Assembly (NCBI RefSeq): GCF_011008905.1
Contig: NZ_JAAIVI010000017.1
Location: forward strand, 1 to 64,000
DNA: 64,000 bases
Source of the DNA: Wenzhouxiangella sp. XN201
Lineage (GTDB): Bacteria; Pseudomonadota; Gammaproteobacteria; Xanthomonadales; Wenzhouxiangellaceae
Reading direction: 5' to 3'
Below the pieces are notes generated by a model that was given only the letters and a program-made list of their open reading frames with translations, was not told where the DNA came from and ran no database searches. Below, in pieces: positions 33,490 through 42,136 of this stretch. Made by a program: the position numbers and the translations under genes. Within the stretch, counting starts at the first letter, position 1. The number at the start of each line of letters is the position of its first letter.

Positions 33490-34122
33490 ATGCCACGAAA
33501 ATTTTTCCCGGCCATCTTCCTGACGTTCGCCCTGGCGCTGCTCGCCGGCTGTGACGAAGACGTCGATCAGCGGCCCGTGTCCGAAAACTGGCAACGCATT
33601 GATGCGTCCGGACATATACTGTCGCCCGGCGATGCAGGGCCGCACCGCTGTGTGTTCGATCCGGCCAGTGGCCTGATGTGGCAGGTCCACGACGCCGCCG
33701 GTGGCCGGCACGATCGAGATCATCGCTACACGTGGTACAGCACCGACAAGCACAGGCATATGAGTGAACCCGGACTGGCCGACGGCGGTGTTTGCGAGGG
33801 CTCGGCCTGTGATACCCAGTCGCTGGTCGAAGCGACCAACCGCGATCGTCTCTGCGGTCATGATGGCTGGCGTATGCCCGACCGGGAGGAACTCATGTCG
33901 CTCGGCGACGTCGCGCTGCGCGAATCCGAGTTGATCGTCGACCAGACATTCTTTCCCGGAGCGGTTGCGGGAGAATACTGGACGGGAGAGACTTTCCGCC
34001 TTTACCCGGAGAGCGCCTGGGCGGTGCACTTCGGCAATGGCCTGGACCGGGCCGACCTGAAGACCGAGGCCAAGGCCGTTCGCCTGGTCAGAGAACACGC
34101 CCCGGCCATGGAAACGGACTGA
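33490..34122 (+). CDS. DUF1566-type lipoprotein
   Basis: 210 residues. Lipoprotein signal with lipobox LLAGC (Cys about 21). The body resembles the Lcl/DUF1566 fold: TGLMWQ-like SGLMWQVHD, CGHDGWRMPDREEL and WTGETF are the usual signatures. Outer-membrane or periplasmic, function unknown. It is divergent from the oxidase/NOR operon and precedes ctaA by 9 bp, so the two are probably cotranscribed. Confidence 0.8.
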   Translation: MPRKFFPAIFLTFALALLAGCDEDVDQRPVSENWQRIDASGHILSPGDAGPHRCVFDPASGLMWQVHDAAGGRHDRDHRYTWYSTDKHRHMSEPGLADGGVCEGSACDTQSLVEATNRDRLCGHDGWRMPDREELMSLGDVALRESELIVDQTFFPGAVAGEYWTGETFRLYPESAWAVHFGNGLDRADLKTEAKAVRLVREHAPAMETD

Positions 34123-34131
34123 AGCAAGGTC

Positions 34132-35199
34132 ATGAATCTGATCGAACGACATCATCAGCGGCGCATCGGCATCTGGTTGCTGATCTGCTGCTTCGTGCTC
34201 TTCTCGCTCGTGATGCTGGGCGGCGCCACCCGGCTGACCGGCTCGGGCCTGTCCATGGTCGAGTGGGAGCCGGTCACCGGCGTGATTCCACCGATGAGCG
34301 AAGCACGCTGGATGCGTGAATTCGAAGCCTACCGGGCCAGCCCCGAGTACCAGAAGGTCAACCGCGGCATGTCGCTCGACGCCTTCAAGGTGATCTACTG
34401 GTTCGAATTCGGGCATCGCCTGCTGGCGCGCTCGCTCGGCCTGGTCTTCGCCCTGCCACTGGCCTGGTTCTGGTGGCGTGGCTGGATCCCCGGGCGGCTG
34501 CGCTGGCCCCTGCTGGGCATCTTCGGCCTGGGGGCCCTGCAAGGCTGGATGGGCTGGTATATGGTCCAGAGCGGCCTGGTCGACATTCCGCGCGTGAGTC
34601 CCTACCGCCTGGCCGCGCACCTGAGCCTGGCGTTGATCATCTTCGCCTTCATGTTCCGGCTCGCCCTGGGCCTGCTGATGCCGGCCGAGCACCGGCCGCA
34701 TCCGATGCGGCGCTGGACGATCACGTTGCTGGCCATGACCGGCCTGACCATCTTCGTCGGCGCCTTCGTCGCGGGATTGCGTGCCGGCTTCGTCTACAAC
34801 GATTTTCCGTTGATGGCCGGGCAGTGGATTCCCGACGGCTTCCTCGGCCTGGCGCCGTTGTGGCGCAATTTCTTCGAGAACCCCGCCACGGTGCAGTTCA
34901 TGCATCGCATACTGGCCCTGACCACCCTGGCCCTGGCGATTGTCGCGTGGTGGCGGCAGCGAAGCCATTCACTGGATGTCGGCGCCCGCCGCGCCTTCGA
35001 CATCCTGCTGACCATCGTTGCCGCGCAGGCGGCACTGGGCATTGCCACCCTGATGCTCTACGTCCCGGTGGTGCTCGGCACCCTGCACCAGGGTCTGGCC
35101 GTGTTGGTGCTGGGGGCGGTAATCGCTGCCGATTACCGGGTCAGCCATGCGCCTGGAGACACGCCCCATAGCGGGCGCCTCGCGCCGGCACCCGCCTGA
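34132..35199 (+). CDS. ctaA: Heme A synthase
   Basis: Cox15/CtaA family, 355 residues, eight membrane helices. Signatures: GGATRLTGSGLSMVEW with the catalytic-site region (about 30-45), EFGHRLLAR (about 86), and the second-half FMHRILAL and TLHQGLA histidines. Converts heme O to heme A, completing the pathway begun by CtaB. Heme A is needed for aa3/ba3-type enzymes and not for cbb3 or classical cNOR. Confidence 0.95.
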   Translation: MNLIERHHQRRIGIWLLICCFVLFSLVMLGGATRLTGSGLSMVEWEPVTGVIPPMSEARWMREFEAYRASPEYQKVNRGMSLDAFKVIYWFEFGHRLLARSLGLVFALPLAWFWWRGWIPGRLRWPLLGIFGLGALQGWMGWYMVQSGLVDIPRVSPYRLAAHLSLALIIFAFMFRLALGLLMPAEHRPHPMRRWTITLLAMTGLTIFVGAFVAGLRAGFVYNDFPLMAGQWIPDGFLGLAPLWRNFFENPATVQFMHRILALTTLALAIVAWWRQRSHSLDVGARRAFDILLTIVAAQAALGIATLMLYVPVVLGTLHQGLAVLVLGAVIAADYRVSHAPGDTPHSGRLAPAPA

Positions 35200-35215
35200 G
35201 AGGATCCCGCACGCT

Positions 35216-35923
35216 TCAGTGCGGTGCCGAGAAGCCGCTGCGTGCGATCTGCTCGAGCTTTTCCGGGTCGCTGATGGTGATGTAGCGTGCATCCATGTCG
35301 AGTGCTCCCTCGCGCTGCAGGGCGGTGAGACTGCGCGACAGCGTTTCCGGCTGGACGGCCAGCAGGCCGGCGATGTGCTTCTTGCTCGCCTCCAGGCGGA
35401 AGGTCTTCGGCGCCTGGAGACGCCGGTATTCCTCGAGCAAATAGTGCGCCACGCGCAGGTGCGCGTTCTGCAGGGCGAGCGAATCGATCTGGTTGATCTT
35501 TTCGTGCATGCGCACGCTCAGCGTACCGAGCAGGCGGAAGCAGGCTTCGGGGTCGTTGTGCAGGGTCTCGACCAGGTCGTCGGCATCGAAACCGACCAGC
35601 TCGCTCGGTTTCAGTGCCGCACAGTGGACCGGGTAGACTCGAGCGGGCATGAACAGCGTCGCTTCGGCGAAACTGCGCCCCGGGTTGATGATGGCGATGA
35701 TCTTCTCCTGGCCCGAGTCGGACAGGCGGAAGAGCTTGAGCTGACCGGTCCGGCACAGCCAGATGCGCCGAGCCGGGTCGCCGTGGTGGAACAGGTGCTC
35801 CCCGCGGGCCACCGTGACCACGCGTGCCTTGTTCAGAACGCGCCGTGATTCGGTCTCGTCGAGGCCCGACAGCAACGGAAATTGCTGCAGTTCATCCCGG
35901 GTCGGCTGGCGGATGTTGTTCAT
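35216..35923 (-). CDS. dnr: DNR-like Crp/Fnr-family regulator
   Basis: 235 residues. A cyclic-nucleotide-like beta-roll sensor domain (about 25-135) precedes a long dimer helix and a C-terminal winged helix with recognition helix ETLSRSL (about 192-198). The E-SR triad implies TTGAT-type half-sites. The N-terminal Fe-S cysteines of FNR are absent, as in DNR proteins that sense NO with heme. An FNR/DNR box at 36004 lies 41.5 bp from its predicted start point, so it is probably self- or FNR-activated. Confidence 0.85.
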   Translation of the reverse strand: MNNIRQPTRDELQQFPLLSGLDETESRRVLNKARVVTVARGEHLFHHGDPARRIWLCRTGQLKLFRLSDSGQEKIIAIINPGRSFAEATLFMPARVYPVHCAALKPSELVGFDADDLVETLHNDPEACFRLLGTLSVRMHEKINQIDSLALQNAHLRVAHYLLEEYRRLQAPKTFRLEASKKHIAGLLAVQPETLSRSLTALQREGALDMDARYITISDPEKLEQIARSGFSAPH

Positions 35924-35978
35924 GGCAGGATTCCCTTGAACGGCCCGTCCGGCGGGCCGATATTGGCGTATAGTGAGT

Positions 35979-36003
35979 AAAGCAGTATTTCAGATACTGC
36001 TTT
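35979..36003. promoter_or_regulatory. Perfect inverted repeat in the dnr/decarboxylase spacer
   Basis: AAAGCAGTAT (35979-35988) and ATACTGCTTT (35994-36003) are perfect 10-bp arms around TTCAG. It overlaps the predicted dnr -10 (TTTACT, 35981-35976) and could be an operator for a second regulator. CAGTATTTCAG from it recurs in the porin promoter at 60732-60742. Confidence 0.5.
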
Positions 36004-36017
36004 TTGACCGAAATCAA
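36004..36017. promoter_or_regulatory. FNR/DNR box between dnr and the PLP decarboxylase
   Basis: TTGACCGAAATCAA matches TTGAY-N4-RTCAA fully. Its centre (36010.5) is about 41.5 bp from a start near 35969 on the dnr side. On the decarboxylase side it is only 13 bp from the ATG, so it would repress or be neutral there. Confidence 0.65.
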
Positions 36018-36030
36018 GAAAGCCGAAGAC

Positions 36031-38046
36031 ATGAACACAAAGCGTGACAATCGGGACGAACTGGTCGACTGGCTTAGCCCGCTGTTTCTCGGCTCCTACG
36101 CGGAGAACAACGAGCTATTGGAGAAGGTGCTGGTGGAACTGCTGCGCGACCATGTCTACTGGCGCCGCAACATTCACCCCGAGGATCGGCCACAGATCCC
36201 GGTGCTGGCCGAATCGGGTCCGGAGTACCGTCGCTTCGTCGGGCGCATGAAGACCGAACTGCACGGATTGACCGCGCGACTGAAGAACTCCGCGCCCTTC
36301 TTCAACCCCCGCTACATCGGGCACATGGCCTCCGACCTGCTGCTGCCGGGCCTGATCGCGCAGCTGGTGACCACGCTCTACAACCCCAATCACGTCACCG
36401 ACGAGGCCTCGCCGGTCACGCTGCCGTTGGAACTGGAACTGGGCCGGCAACTGGCCACCATGTTCGGCTTCAATACCGATCCGAAGCAGGAGCCTTGCGC
36501 CTGGGGACACGCCACCTCCGGTGGCACGATCGCCAACGACGAGGCGCTGTGGTATTTCCGCGCGGTGCGTTACTGGCCGCTGGCGGCCGCCGCGGCGATG
36601 CGCGAGGCCGGCTTCGAGCCCGGCGAACTGAAGCACTGGAAGGGCGAGTTCACATCGGCCGACGACCGATCACTTTTCAACCTCCCGGTCGACCAGGTCG
36701 TTCGCCTGCGTCGCGAACTGTTTGCCGCGATCGATGCCCGACTCGATCGTCGCCAGGCCCGCCGCCTTGCCGGGCGCATCGAGGCCGAACGCGTCGAGAC
36801 CCTGGGCATGGCCGAATTCCATGCTCGCCACCCGGACCTGGGCACGCCCGTGGTGCTGGTGCCCGATACCGCCCATTACTCCTGGGAAAAGGCGCTCAAG
36901 CTGCTCGGCCTCGGGGCGGCCAACCTGGTGACGGTGGCGATCAACGAACGCATGCGTCTGGATGCGCACGATCTGGAGGCCACGCTGGAGCGCCTGTCCG
37001 AAGCGCGGCGTCCGGTTCTGGCGGTGGTGGGCGTACTCGGAACGACCGAGTTCGGGTCGATCGATCCGATCCACGAAATCGTCGCCGCGCGCCAGCGCTG
37101 GCGCAGAGCAGGCCTGCACTTCGCCATCCACGTCGACGCCGCCTGGGGTGGCTACCTCGCCAGCATGTTTCACCGGTCCGACGGCACCCTGCTCGACCAC
37201 GCCGAAATGCGGCGGCAATTTCACCTGTTTCCTTCCGAGCCGGTCTACAAGGCCTTTGCCGCGCTTCGACACGTCGATTCGGTCACCGTCGACCCGCACA
37301 AGCTCGGCTACGTGCCCTTCGGCTGCGGCGCTTACGTGGCCCGCAACCGCGGCATGACCGACTTCATCAGCCAGAAGGCCGCCTACGTCTTCGACGATGC
37401 CGAATCGATTCCCGACTCCGAGTACGAGCGCCGCTTCCGCAACCTCGGCCAGTACATCCTTGAAGGATCCAAGCCCGGCGCCGCGGCCGCCGGGGCCTGG
37501 CTGAGCCATCGCGTTCTGCCGCTCGATGCCGACAACTTCGGCCGCCTCTGTGCGGAGACTGTCCGCAACTGCGAGTACTTCTTCGAGCACATCGACCAGC
37601 TGCGCGACGAGCTTGCCGGTATCGCTCGCGTCGTGCTGCCCTTCGAGCCCGATACCAACCTGGTCTGCCTGGCGATCAATCCGGTCGGCAATCGCTCGCT
37701 GGCAAGAATGAACGCCTTCGGCCGACGCCTCTACGAGCGCCTGAGCGTGGGCGAGGAAGTCGACATCCACTCGCGCGAGTTCTTCGGCTCGCGCACCCTG
37801 GTCCATCGGAATACCCTGGGCGAGCACGCCGCTGAGCGGCTGATGGCCGAACTCGACCTCGATCCGTCCACCTTCGTCGACGACCCGGATGATTCCGGCG
37901 AACAGGCCGACAGCATCTTTCTGCTGCGCCACACCCTGATGAATCCCTGGTTGTCCGGTCACGATGAAGGCATGAACTACCTCGATCGCTATTGCCGCCA
38001 CCTGGCCGGGCTGGTGCGCCAGGCCATGAACGGTCGGCCCGAATGA
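36031..38046 (+). CDS. PLP-dependent group II decarboxylase
   Basis: 671 residues, longer than the roughly 480 of typical glutamate or tyrosine decarboxylases. The aspartate aminotransferase fold includes HATSGGTIAN (about 165), the cofactor-Asp segment IHVDAAWGG (about 369) and the PLP-lysine motif TVDPHKLGYVPFGCG (about 426). C-terminal half includes HTLMNPW. Substrate (Glu, Asp or an aromatic amino acid) is not determinable. ATG 36031 is chosen over a TTG at 36004 that would place the start in the operator. Position beside dnr and before nnrS hints at an anaerobic or NO-stress role. Confidence 0.85.
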   Translation: MNTKRDNRDELVDWLSPLFLGSYAENNELLEKVLVELLRDHVYWRRNIHPEDRPQIPVLAESGPEYRRFVGRMKTELHGLTARLKNSAPFFNPRYIGHMASDLLLPGLIAQLVTTLYNPNHVTDEASPVTLPLELELGRQLATMFGFNTDPKQEPCAWGHATSGGTIANDEALWYFRAVRYWPLAAAAAMREAGFEPGELKHWKGEFTSADDRSLFNLPVDQVVRLRRELFAAIDARLDRRQARRLAGRIEAERVETLGMAEFHARHPDLGTPVVLVPDTAHYSWEKALKLLGLGAANLVTVAINERMRLDAHDLEATLERLSEARRPVLAVVGVLGTTEFGSIDPIHEIVAARQRWRRAGLHFAIHVDAAWGGYLASMFHRSDGTLLDHAEMRRQFHLFPSEPVYKAFAALRHVDSVTVDPHKLGYVPFGCGAYVARNRGMTDFISQKAAYVFDDAESIPDSEYERRFRNLGQYILEGSKPGAAAAGAWLSHRVLPLDADNFGRLCAETVRNCEYFFEHIDQLRDELAGIARVVLPFEPDTNLVCLAINPVGNRSLARMNAFGRRLYERLSVGEEVDIHSREFFGSRTLVHRNTLGEHAAERLMAELDLDPSTFVDDPDDSGEQADSIFLLRHTLMNPWLSGHDEGMNYLDRYCRHLAGLVRQAMNGRPE

Positions 38047-38074
38047 ATCATTCACCCGCAAGGAGGCGAATCTC

Positions 38075-38551
38075 ATGACCAGAAAGATCACCCTGATTCT
38101 CATCCTGGCCCTGGCCGGTACGATGACCGCCCATGCTCAGGATCAATCCCGGGAACACGATCGCGAACACCACGCCGCGCACGGTGGGGCCGAGCTTGAC
38201 CTGACTCGACCGGAGTCGGGCAAGTGGGCCAGCGACGAGTCGCTCAGGCAGGGTATGAGCGAACTGCGCTCGGCCTTCAAGCCGCATCACGCTGCCTATA
38301 AAGCAGGCAACTTCGACGCCGGCCAGGCCGCCGAACTGGCCGACAGCGTCGAGGAGAACGTGAACTTCATGTTCGCCAACTGCCGCCTGCCGGCTGATGC
38401 CGACGCTGAGCTGCACAAGCTGCTGGCCGCCGCCCTGGGCGCGGCCCAGTCATTGCGTGATTCCGACGACCCGCACGAGGGCCTGCACCAGCTTCACCAG
38501 GTGCTCAAGGCCTACCCCGAGTTCTTCGATCACCCGGGCTGGCGCGGCTGA
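38075..38551 (+). CDS. Secreted helical protein, unknown
   Basis: 158 residues. Signal peptide (1-21, AHAQD) and a His-rich segment (REHDREHHAAHGG) precede an all-helical domain with conserved-looking HHAAYKAGNF and NCRLPADADAELHKLL (one Cys). The fold suggests a four-helix bundle resembling cytochrome c' without CxxCH. It follows the decarboxylase by 28 bp, with AGGAGG upstream, and overlaps the end of convergent nnrS by 22 bp. The histidine cluster suggests metal binding; function unassigned. Confidence 0.75.
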   Translation: MTRKITLILILALAGTMTAHAQDQSREHDREHHAAHGGAELDLTRPESGKWASDESLRQGMSELRSAFKPHHAAYKAGNFDAGQAAELADSVEENVNFMFANCRLPADADAELHKLLAAALGAAQSLRDSDDPHEGLHQLHQVLKAYPEFFDHPGWRG

Positions 38552-39684
38552 CGAAAGCGCAGCAACAGGGCGAAGAGCAGCAGCAGCGCAGAAGACCAGG
38601 CGGCTGCCGCCAGCAGCAGGCCGCCGTCACTGGCGCCACCGACCAGGCGCGACAACGCGGCCAGCGAGACCAGCGCGGTCATGGCGGCAAAGGATCTGCC
38701 GAACTGTTCGAGCGGAATGCGCAGGCGCAGCAGGCGCGTGCGCAGCATGATGCCGGTCGTCAGGGTGCCGAGGGCGCCGACCGTGATGGCATGGGTCGCC
38801 ACGCCGGGCGGCAGTCCGATTGCGAAACCGCGCCCGGCACCGAGCAGTATCAGCCCCGCCCCCAGCCAGACGTAGCCGATGCCCAGGCCGATCAGGTCGA
38901 TCCGCCGCCAGCATTGCCATAAGCGCCAGCGAGCCAGGCGCACGAGGGCCAGCGTGCCGGCGAGCATCAGCAGCAAGCCTTGCAGGGGGGCGAGCATCGG
39001 CAGGATTCCGGTCACGGCGGCGCCGATCATCGCCAGCAGGATGGCGCCCTCGATGCGCGGCTGCACGCGCGCCTCCATGCTGCCGCCGCTGCGTTCGATG
39101 GCCCCCGCGGCAGCCGGGGCGATCAATCGGCCTCCGAAGAAAAGCATCAGCATGGCGAACAGCACCACCGCCTCGCCCAGCAGCACGTAGCTCCCGAACC
39201 CACCGGCGTGAAAAGTCAGCAACTGAAAGCCGGCCGCCGCCGCGCAGATCGCCAGAACCAGCGGGCCGGTGAGACGGTTGCGCCACTTCTTGGCCGCCTT
39301 CATGAAGCGTGGCGCGGCGGTCGCCGCCACCAGGCCGGCAAAGCCGACGTTGAACGCAATCGCGGCCAGACTGCCGGGAAAGAACAGGAAAGCCAGGCGT
39401 GCGCCCAGCCAGAGGGCCATCATCAGGGCAAGCCGCGGTGCAGACGCCCGGTTGATCAGGAATCCCGCAACGACCGCCAGCGCGTAGCCGAACAGCAGTT
39501 CGTGAGCGTGGCCGGCGGGCGTGCGCAGGCCGGGCAGAGTCGGCAGCAAGCCGGTCCAGCCGAGCACGAACGCCGGAACGCTGAGCGCTCCGTAGAGTGC
39601 CGCCAGGGGAAAGAACCGGACCTCGGTTATTGCCCGGGCGGGTCTTGCGGCCTGGCCGGGCTGGACATGCGAGGAATCTGCCAT
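38530..39684 (-). CDS. nnrS: NnrS family heme-copper membrane protein
   Basis: 384 residues, about 12 membrane helices. Family signatures GHAHELLFGY (about 60) and THAITVGALGTLTTGIMLR (about 290) contribute heme/copper ligands. NnrS relieves NO stress in other proteobacteria. The start at 39684 is immediately preceded by an NsrR-like operator with no ribosome site, so translation may be leaderless or begin slightly downstream; the longer frame to 39780 is rejected. Divergent from the small Cys protein at 39756. Confidence 0.92.
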   Translation of the reverse strand: MADSSHVQPGQAARPARAITEVRFFPLAALYGALSVPAFVLGWTGLLPTLPGLRTPAGHAHELLFGYALAVVAGFLINRASAPRLALMMALWLGARLAFLFFPGSLAAIAFNVGFAGLVAATAAPRFMKAAKKWRNRLTGPLVLAICAAAAGFQLLTFHAGGFGSYVLLGEAVVLFAMLMLFFGGRLIAPAAAGAIERSGGSMEARVQPRIEGAILLAMIGAAVTGILPMLAPLQGLLLMLAGTLALVRLARWRLWQCWRRIDLIGLGIGYVWLGAGLILLGAGRGFAIGLPPGVATHAITVGALGTLTTGIMLRTRLLRLRIPLEQFGRSFAAMTALVSLAALSRLVGGASDGGLLLAAAAWSSALLLLFALLLRFRQPRQPG

Positions 39685-39707
39685 AATATGTATTTTACAT
39701 GCATCTA
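39685..39707. promoter_or_regulatory. NsrR-like operator abutting nnrS
   Basis: Plus-strand halves AATATGTATTT and ACATGCATCTA, separated by one T, match the NsrR consensus (GATGYATTT-N-AAATRCATC) at 16 of 18 core positions. It lies directly before the nnrS ATG and 49 bp before the divergent gene. NnrS is a classic NsrR target in gammaproteobacteria. Confidence 0.7.
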
Positions 39708-39755
39708 GATATCTACAGGCACGAGTGTCACGAGCGGCGCCGGGAGTAACAAGCC

Positions 39756-40055
39756 ATGCCGAATCAGATCGAAGACCCATTCAAGGCGTGGGAATGCACG
39801 GGCTGCGGCCGCATCGAAGCGCCACAACCCTGTCTGGGTATTTGCCAGGATCGAGCGGTGGAACTGGTGCATGCCGAGGCCTATCGGCAACTTCAGGACG
39901 ACAACGCGAGAATGCGCGAGCTGATCCTGCGCCTGGCGGGCACGAGTCCGCGTGAGGGTCAGTGGGAAGCCGGCTACCGTGCTGTACAGGCGCGTGCAGC
40001 CGAACTGCTGGAACGTCTCGAACGCTACGACGTGTCCGAACCGGTGTCAGAATAG
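39756..40055 (+). CDS. Small cysteine-cluster protein divergent from nnrS
   Basis: 99 residues. The N-terminal segment WECTGCGRIEAPQPCLGIC has CxxC-x8-CxxxC spacing (residues about 14-30), suggesting zinc or Fe-S binding. The remainder is a coiled-coil-like helix (about 40-92). No established family recalled. Start supported by GGGAG nine bases upstream. It shares its regulatory spacer and the NsrR-like operator with nnrS, so NO-linked expression is likely. Confidence 0.75.
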   Translation: MPNQIEDPFKAWECTGCGRIEAPQPCLGICQDRAVELVHAEAYRQLQDDNARMRELILRLAGTSPREGQWEAGYRAVQARAAELLERLERYDVSEPVSE

Positions 40056-40083
40056 TCGCAGTTCCTTTTGCAGGAATCCGTCC

Positions 40084-41313
40084 ATGGCCGTCGAACTCGA
40101 CCTTGAAGACCTGATCGCGGCGCGCGAGCGCATTCGCGACCAGGTCGAAGCGACACCGCTGGTGCACAGCGAAGCCCTTTCCTCGCGCCTGGGCGCCGAG
40201 CTGCGGCTCAAGCAGGAAAACCTGCAGCTCACCGGTTCGTTCAAGTTCCGCGGCGCCAGCCACAAGCTGGCCCGACTCGATACAGGCGGTGAACGCCCCG
40301 CTGGCGTGGTGGCGGCTTCGGCGGGTAACCATGCCCAGGCCGTGGCGCGGGCCGCGCGCAGCCGCGCAATTCCGGCCACCGTGGTCATGCCCGAGACCGC
40401 GCCGATGACCAAGGTGGCCGCCTGCCGCTCGCTGGGTGCGCGCATCGAGCAGGTCGGCACCACGCTGGAAGAAGCCACCGAGCGCGCACACGGGCTGGCC
40501 GAAGTACAGGGGCTGGCCTTTATATCGCCCTACGACGATTGGGACATCATCGCCGGCCAGGCGAGCTGCGGCCTGGAAATGCTCGAGGCCATGCCGGAGA
40601 TGACGACGGCGGTCGTGTGCCTGGGCGGCGGCGGGCTGCTGTCGGGCATCGCCCTGGCGCTCAAGCTGCAGCGCCCGGACATTCGTCTTATCGGTGTACA
40701 GGCCGACGCGGTCGCACCCTGGCGGCACTATCTCGACGACGGCGAATTCGATGCAATCCAGCCGGGTTCGCGCACCATCGCCGACGGCATCAGCGTCAAG
40801 GCGCCGGGTAAGCTCACGCGCCAGGTGATCGGCGAGTATGTCGACGAGATCGTGACCGTCGACGACAACGCCATCGCCCGGGCCATCGTCACCCTGCTGG
40901 AAACGACCCGAACCATTGGCGAGGGTGCCGGCGTGGTCGGTCTGGCCGCCCTGCTCGAGGGCCGGATTGCGGTGAGTCAGGACGAGCGCGTCGCCTGTGT
41001 AATCTCCGGCGGCAATATCGACATGTCCCTGGTCGGACGCTCGATCGACTACGGTCTGAGTGCCAGCGGTCGACTCATGAGTATCGCCGTGACCCTGCCG
41101 GACAGCCCCGGCAGCCTGTCCAAGCTGCTCTCGCGAGTGGCCGAACTGGCCATGAACGTGCGTGAAGTGCGCCACCGCCGCGGCGAGGTTCACGTGCCGG
41201 TCGGTCTGACCGAGATCACCCTCGAGCTGGAGACCCGTGATGCCGACCATCAGCAGCAGTTGCTGCAAGCTTTGCGAGAACAGGGCCTGAGCGTTCGTGT
41301 TCTGGCTGCATGA
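40084..41313 (+). CDS. ilvA: Threonine ammonia-lyase with ACT domain
   Basis: 409 residues. PLP fold II: lysine in LTGSFKFRGA (about 53), glycine loop CLGGGGLLSG (about 180), SGGN later. A C-terminal ACT domain (about 325-408, MSIAVTLPDSPGSLSKLLS) supports feedback regulation. It deaminates threonine (or serine) to 2-oxobutyrate for isoleucine synthesis or catabolism. ATG 40084 is chosen because the longer frame enters the preceding gene. It overlaps the next gene region by ATGA. Confidence 0.94.
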   Translation: MAVELDLEDLIAARERIRDQVEATPLVHSEALSSRLGAELRLKQENLQLTGSFKFRGASHKLARLDTGGERPAGVVAASAGNHAQAVARAARSRAIPATVVMPETAPMTKVAACRSLGARIEQVGTTLEEATERAHGLAEVQGLAFISPYDDWDIIAGQASCGLEMLEAMPEMTTAVVCLGGGGLLSGIALALKLQRPDIRLIGVQADAVAPWRHYLDDGEFDAIQPGSRTIADGISVKAPGKLTRQVIGEYVDEIVTVDDNAIARAIVTLLETTRTIGEGAGVVGLAALLEGRIAVSQDERVACVISGGNIDMSLVGRSIDYGLSASGRLMSIAVTLPDSPGSLSKLLSRVAELAMNVREVRHRRGEVHVPVGLTEITLELETRDADHQQQLLQALREQGLSVRVLAA

Positions 41314-41339
41314 CCGAAACGCTGCGGCGGGAGAAGAGT

Positions 41340-41711
41340 ATGACGAGCCCGAGAATTCGCCTGCGACGAATCTACGATGACCCCGCGAAGGATGAAGGCA
41401 GGCGTGTGCTGGTCGACCGCATCTGGCCGCGTGGGATTTCCAGGGACGAGGCCGGGCTCGATCGCTGGTTCAAGGAATTGGCACCTTCGACCGAATTGAG
41501 AAAGTGGTTCGGGCACGACCCGAAACTATGGGCCGCGTTCAAGCAGAAATACCGCAAGGAACTCAAGGACCAGGACAAGCGCGAAAAACTCGAGGAGCTG
41601 GCTGAACTGGCTGCCTCGGGACCGGTCACGCTGCTGTTCGGTGCCAAGGATACGGAGCATAACCAGGCGGTTGTGCTCCGCGAAGCGCTCGAGGAAATGA
41701 TTCAGGACTGA
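41340..41711 (+). CDS. DUF488 family protein
   Basis: 123 residues. Family signature IRLRRIYDDPAKDEGRRVLVDRIWPRG at the start, then WFGHDP and TLLFGAKDTEHNQA near the end. DUF488 is widespread and functionally uncharacterised. I start at ATG 41340, with GGGAGAAG just upstream; an ATG at 41310 overlaps the ilvA stop and would add ten residues. The last 10 bp overlap the convergent zinc-finger gene. Confidence 0.88.
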   Translation: MTSPRIRLRRIYDDPAKDEGRRVLVDRIWPRGISRDEAGLDRWFKELAPSTELRKWFGHDPKLWAAFKQKYRKELKDQDKREKLEELAELAASGPVTLLFGAKDTEHNQAVVLREALEEMIQD

Positions 41712-41995
41712 TCGCGCACGCGCTCCTGCGCATGGCGAAAGGCATCTTCGATCTCCGTGTTGTCGAACCTCGGCATGGGCTGGTCGGGATCGGGATCGCG
41801 CAGCACGAACACTGCGCCGCAGTACTCGCACATTTCGCGACCGGATCGGTGAACCGGCACGTAGACACGCGGGTGGGCGTTCCAGATCTTCATTCCCGCG
41901 GTCGGGCACGAAAGTGGCAGATCTTCCCAGTCAACCTCGTACTCGTCCTGCTGGCAGGCGGCCTTCAGTTTGCCTTCCTTGCGCTTGGCAACCAT
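41702..41995 (-). CDS. CHCC-type zinc-finger protein
   Basis: 97 residues. The zf-CHCC signature is complete: LPLSCP, WNAHPRVYVPV and CEYCGAVFVL, giving the Cys/His/Cys/Cys ligands of the NDUFS6-like family. Such proteins in bacteria are small and mostly uncharacterised. ATG 41995 has GGAGA seven bases upstream, so the longer frame to 42082 is rejected. Confidence 0.85.
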   Translation of the reverse strand: MVAKRKEGKLKAACQQDEYEVDWEDLPLSCPTAGMKIWNAHPRVYVPVHRSGREMCEYCGAVFVLRDPDPDQPMPRFDNTEIEDAFRHAQERVRDQS

Positions 41996-42136
41996 CTCGC
42001 TTTCTCCACGATGCGTCACGACTCGGCCGAATATGGTACCCGTTTGTGCCTGACCATGGTGGGCCGGCTGGCGACCGTCCACCGCACATGACCGAAATCA
42101 ACTTCAGCGTGAACAGCGGATGCTAGCCTTCAATCC

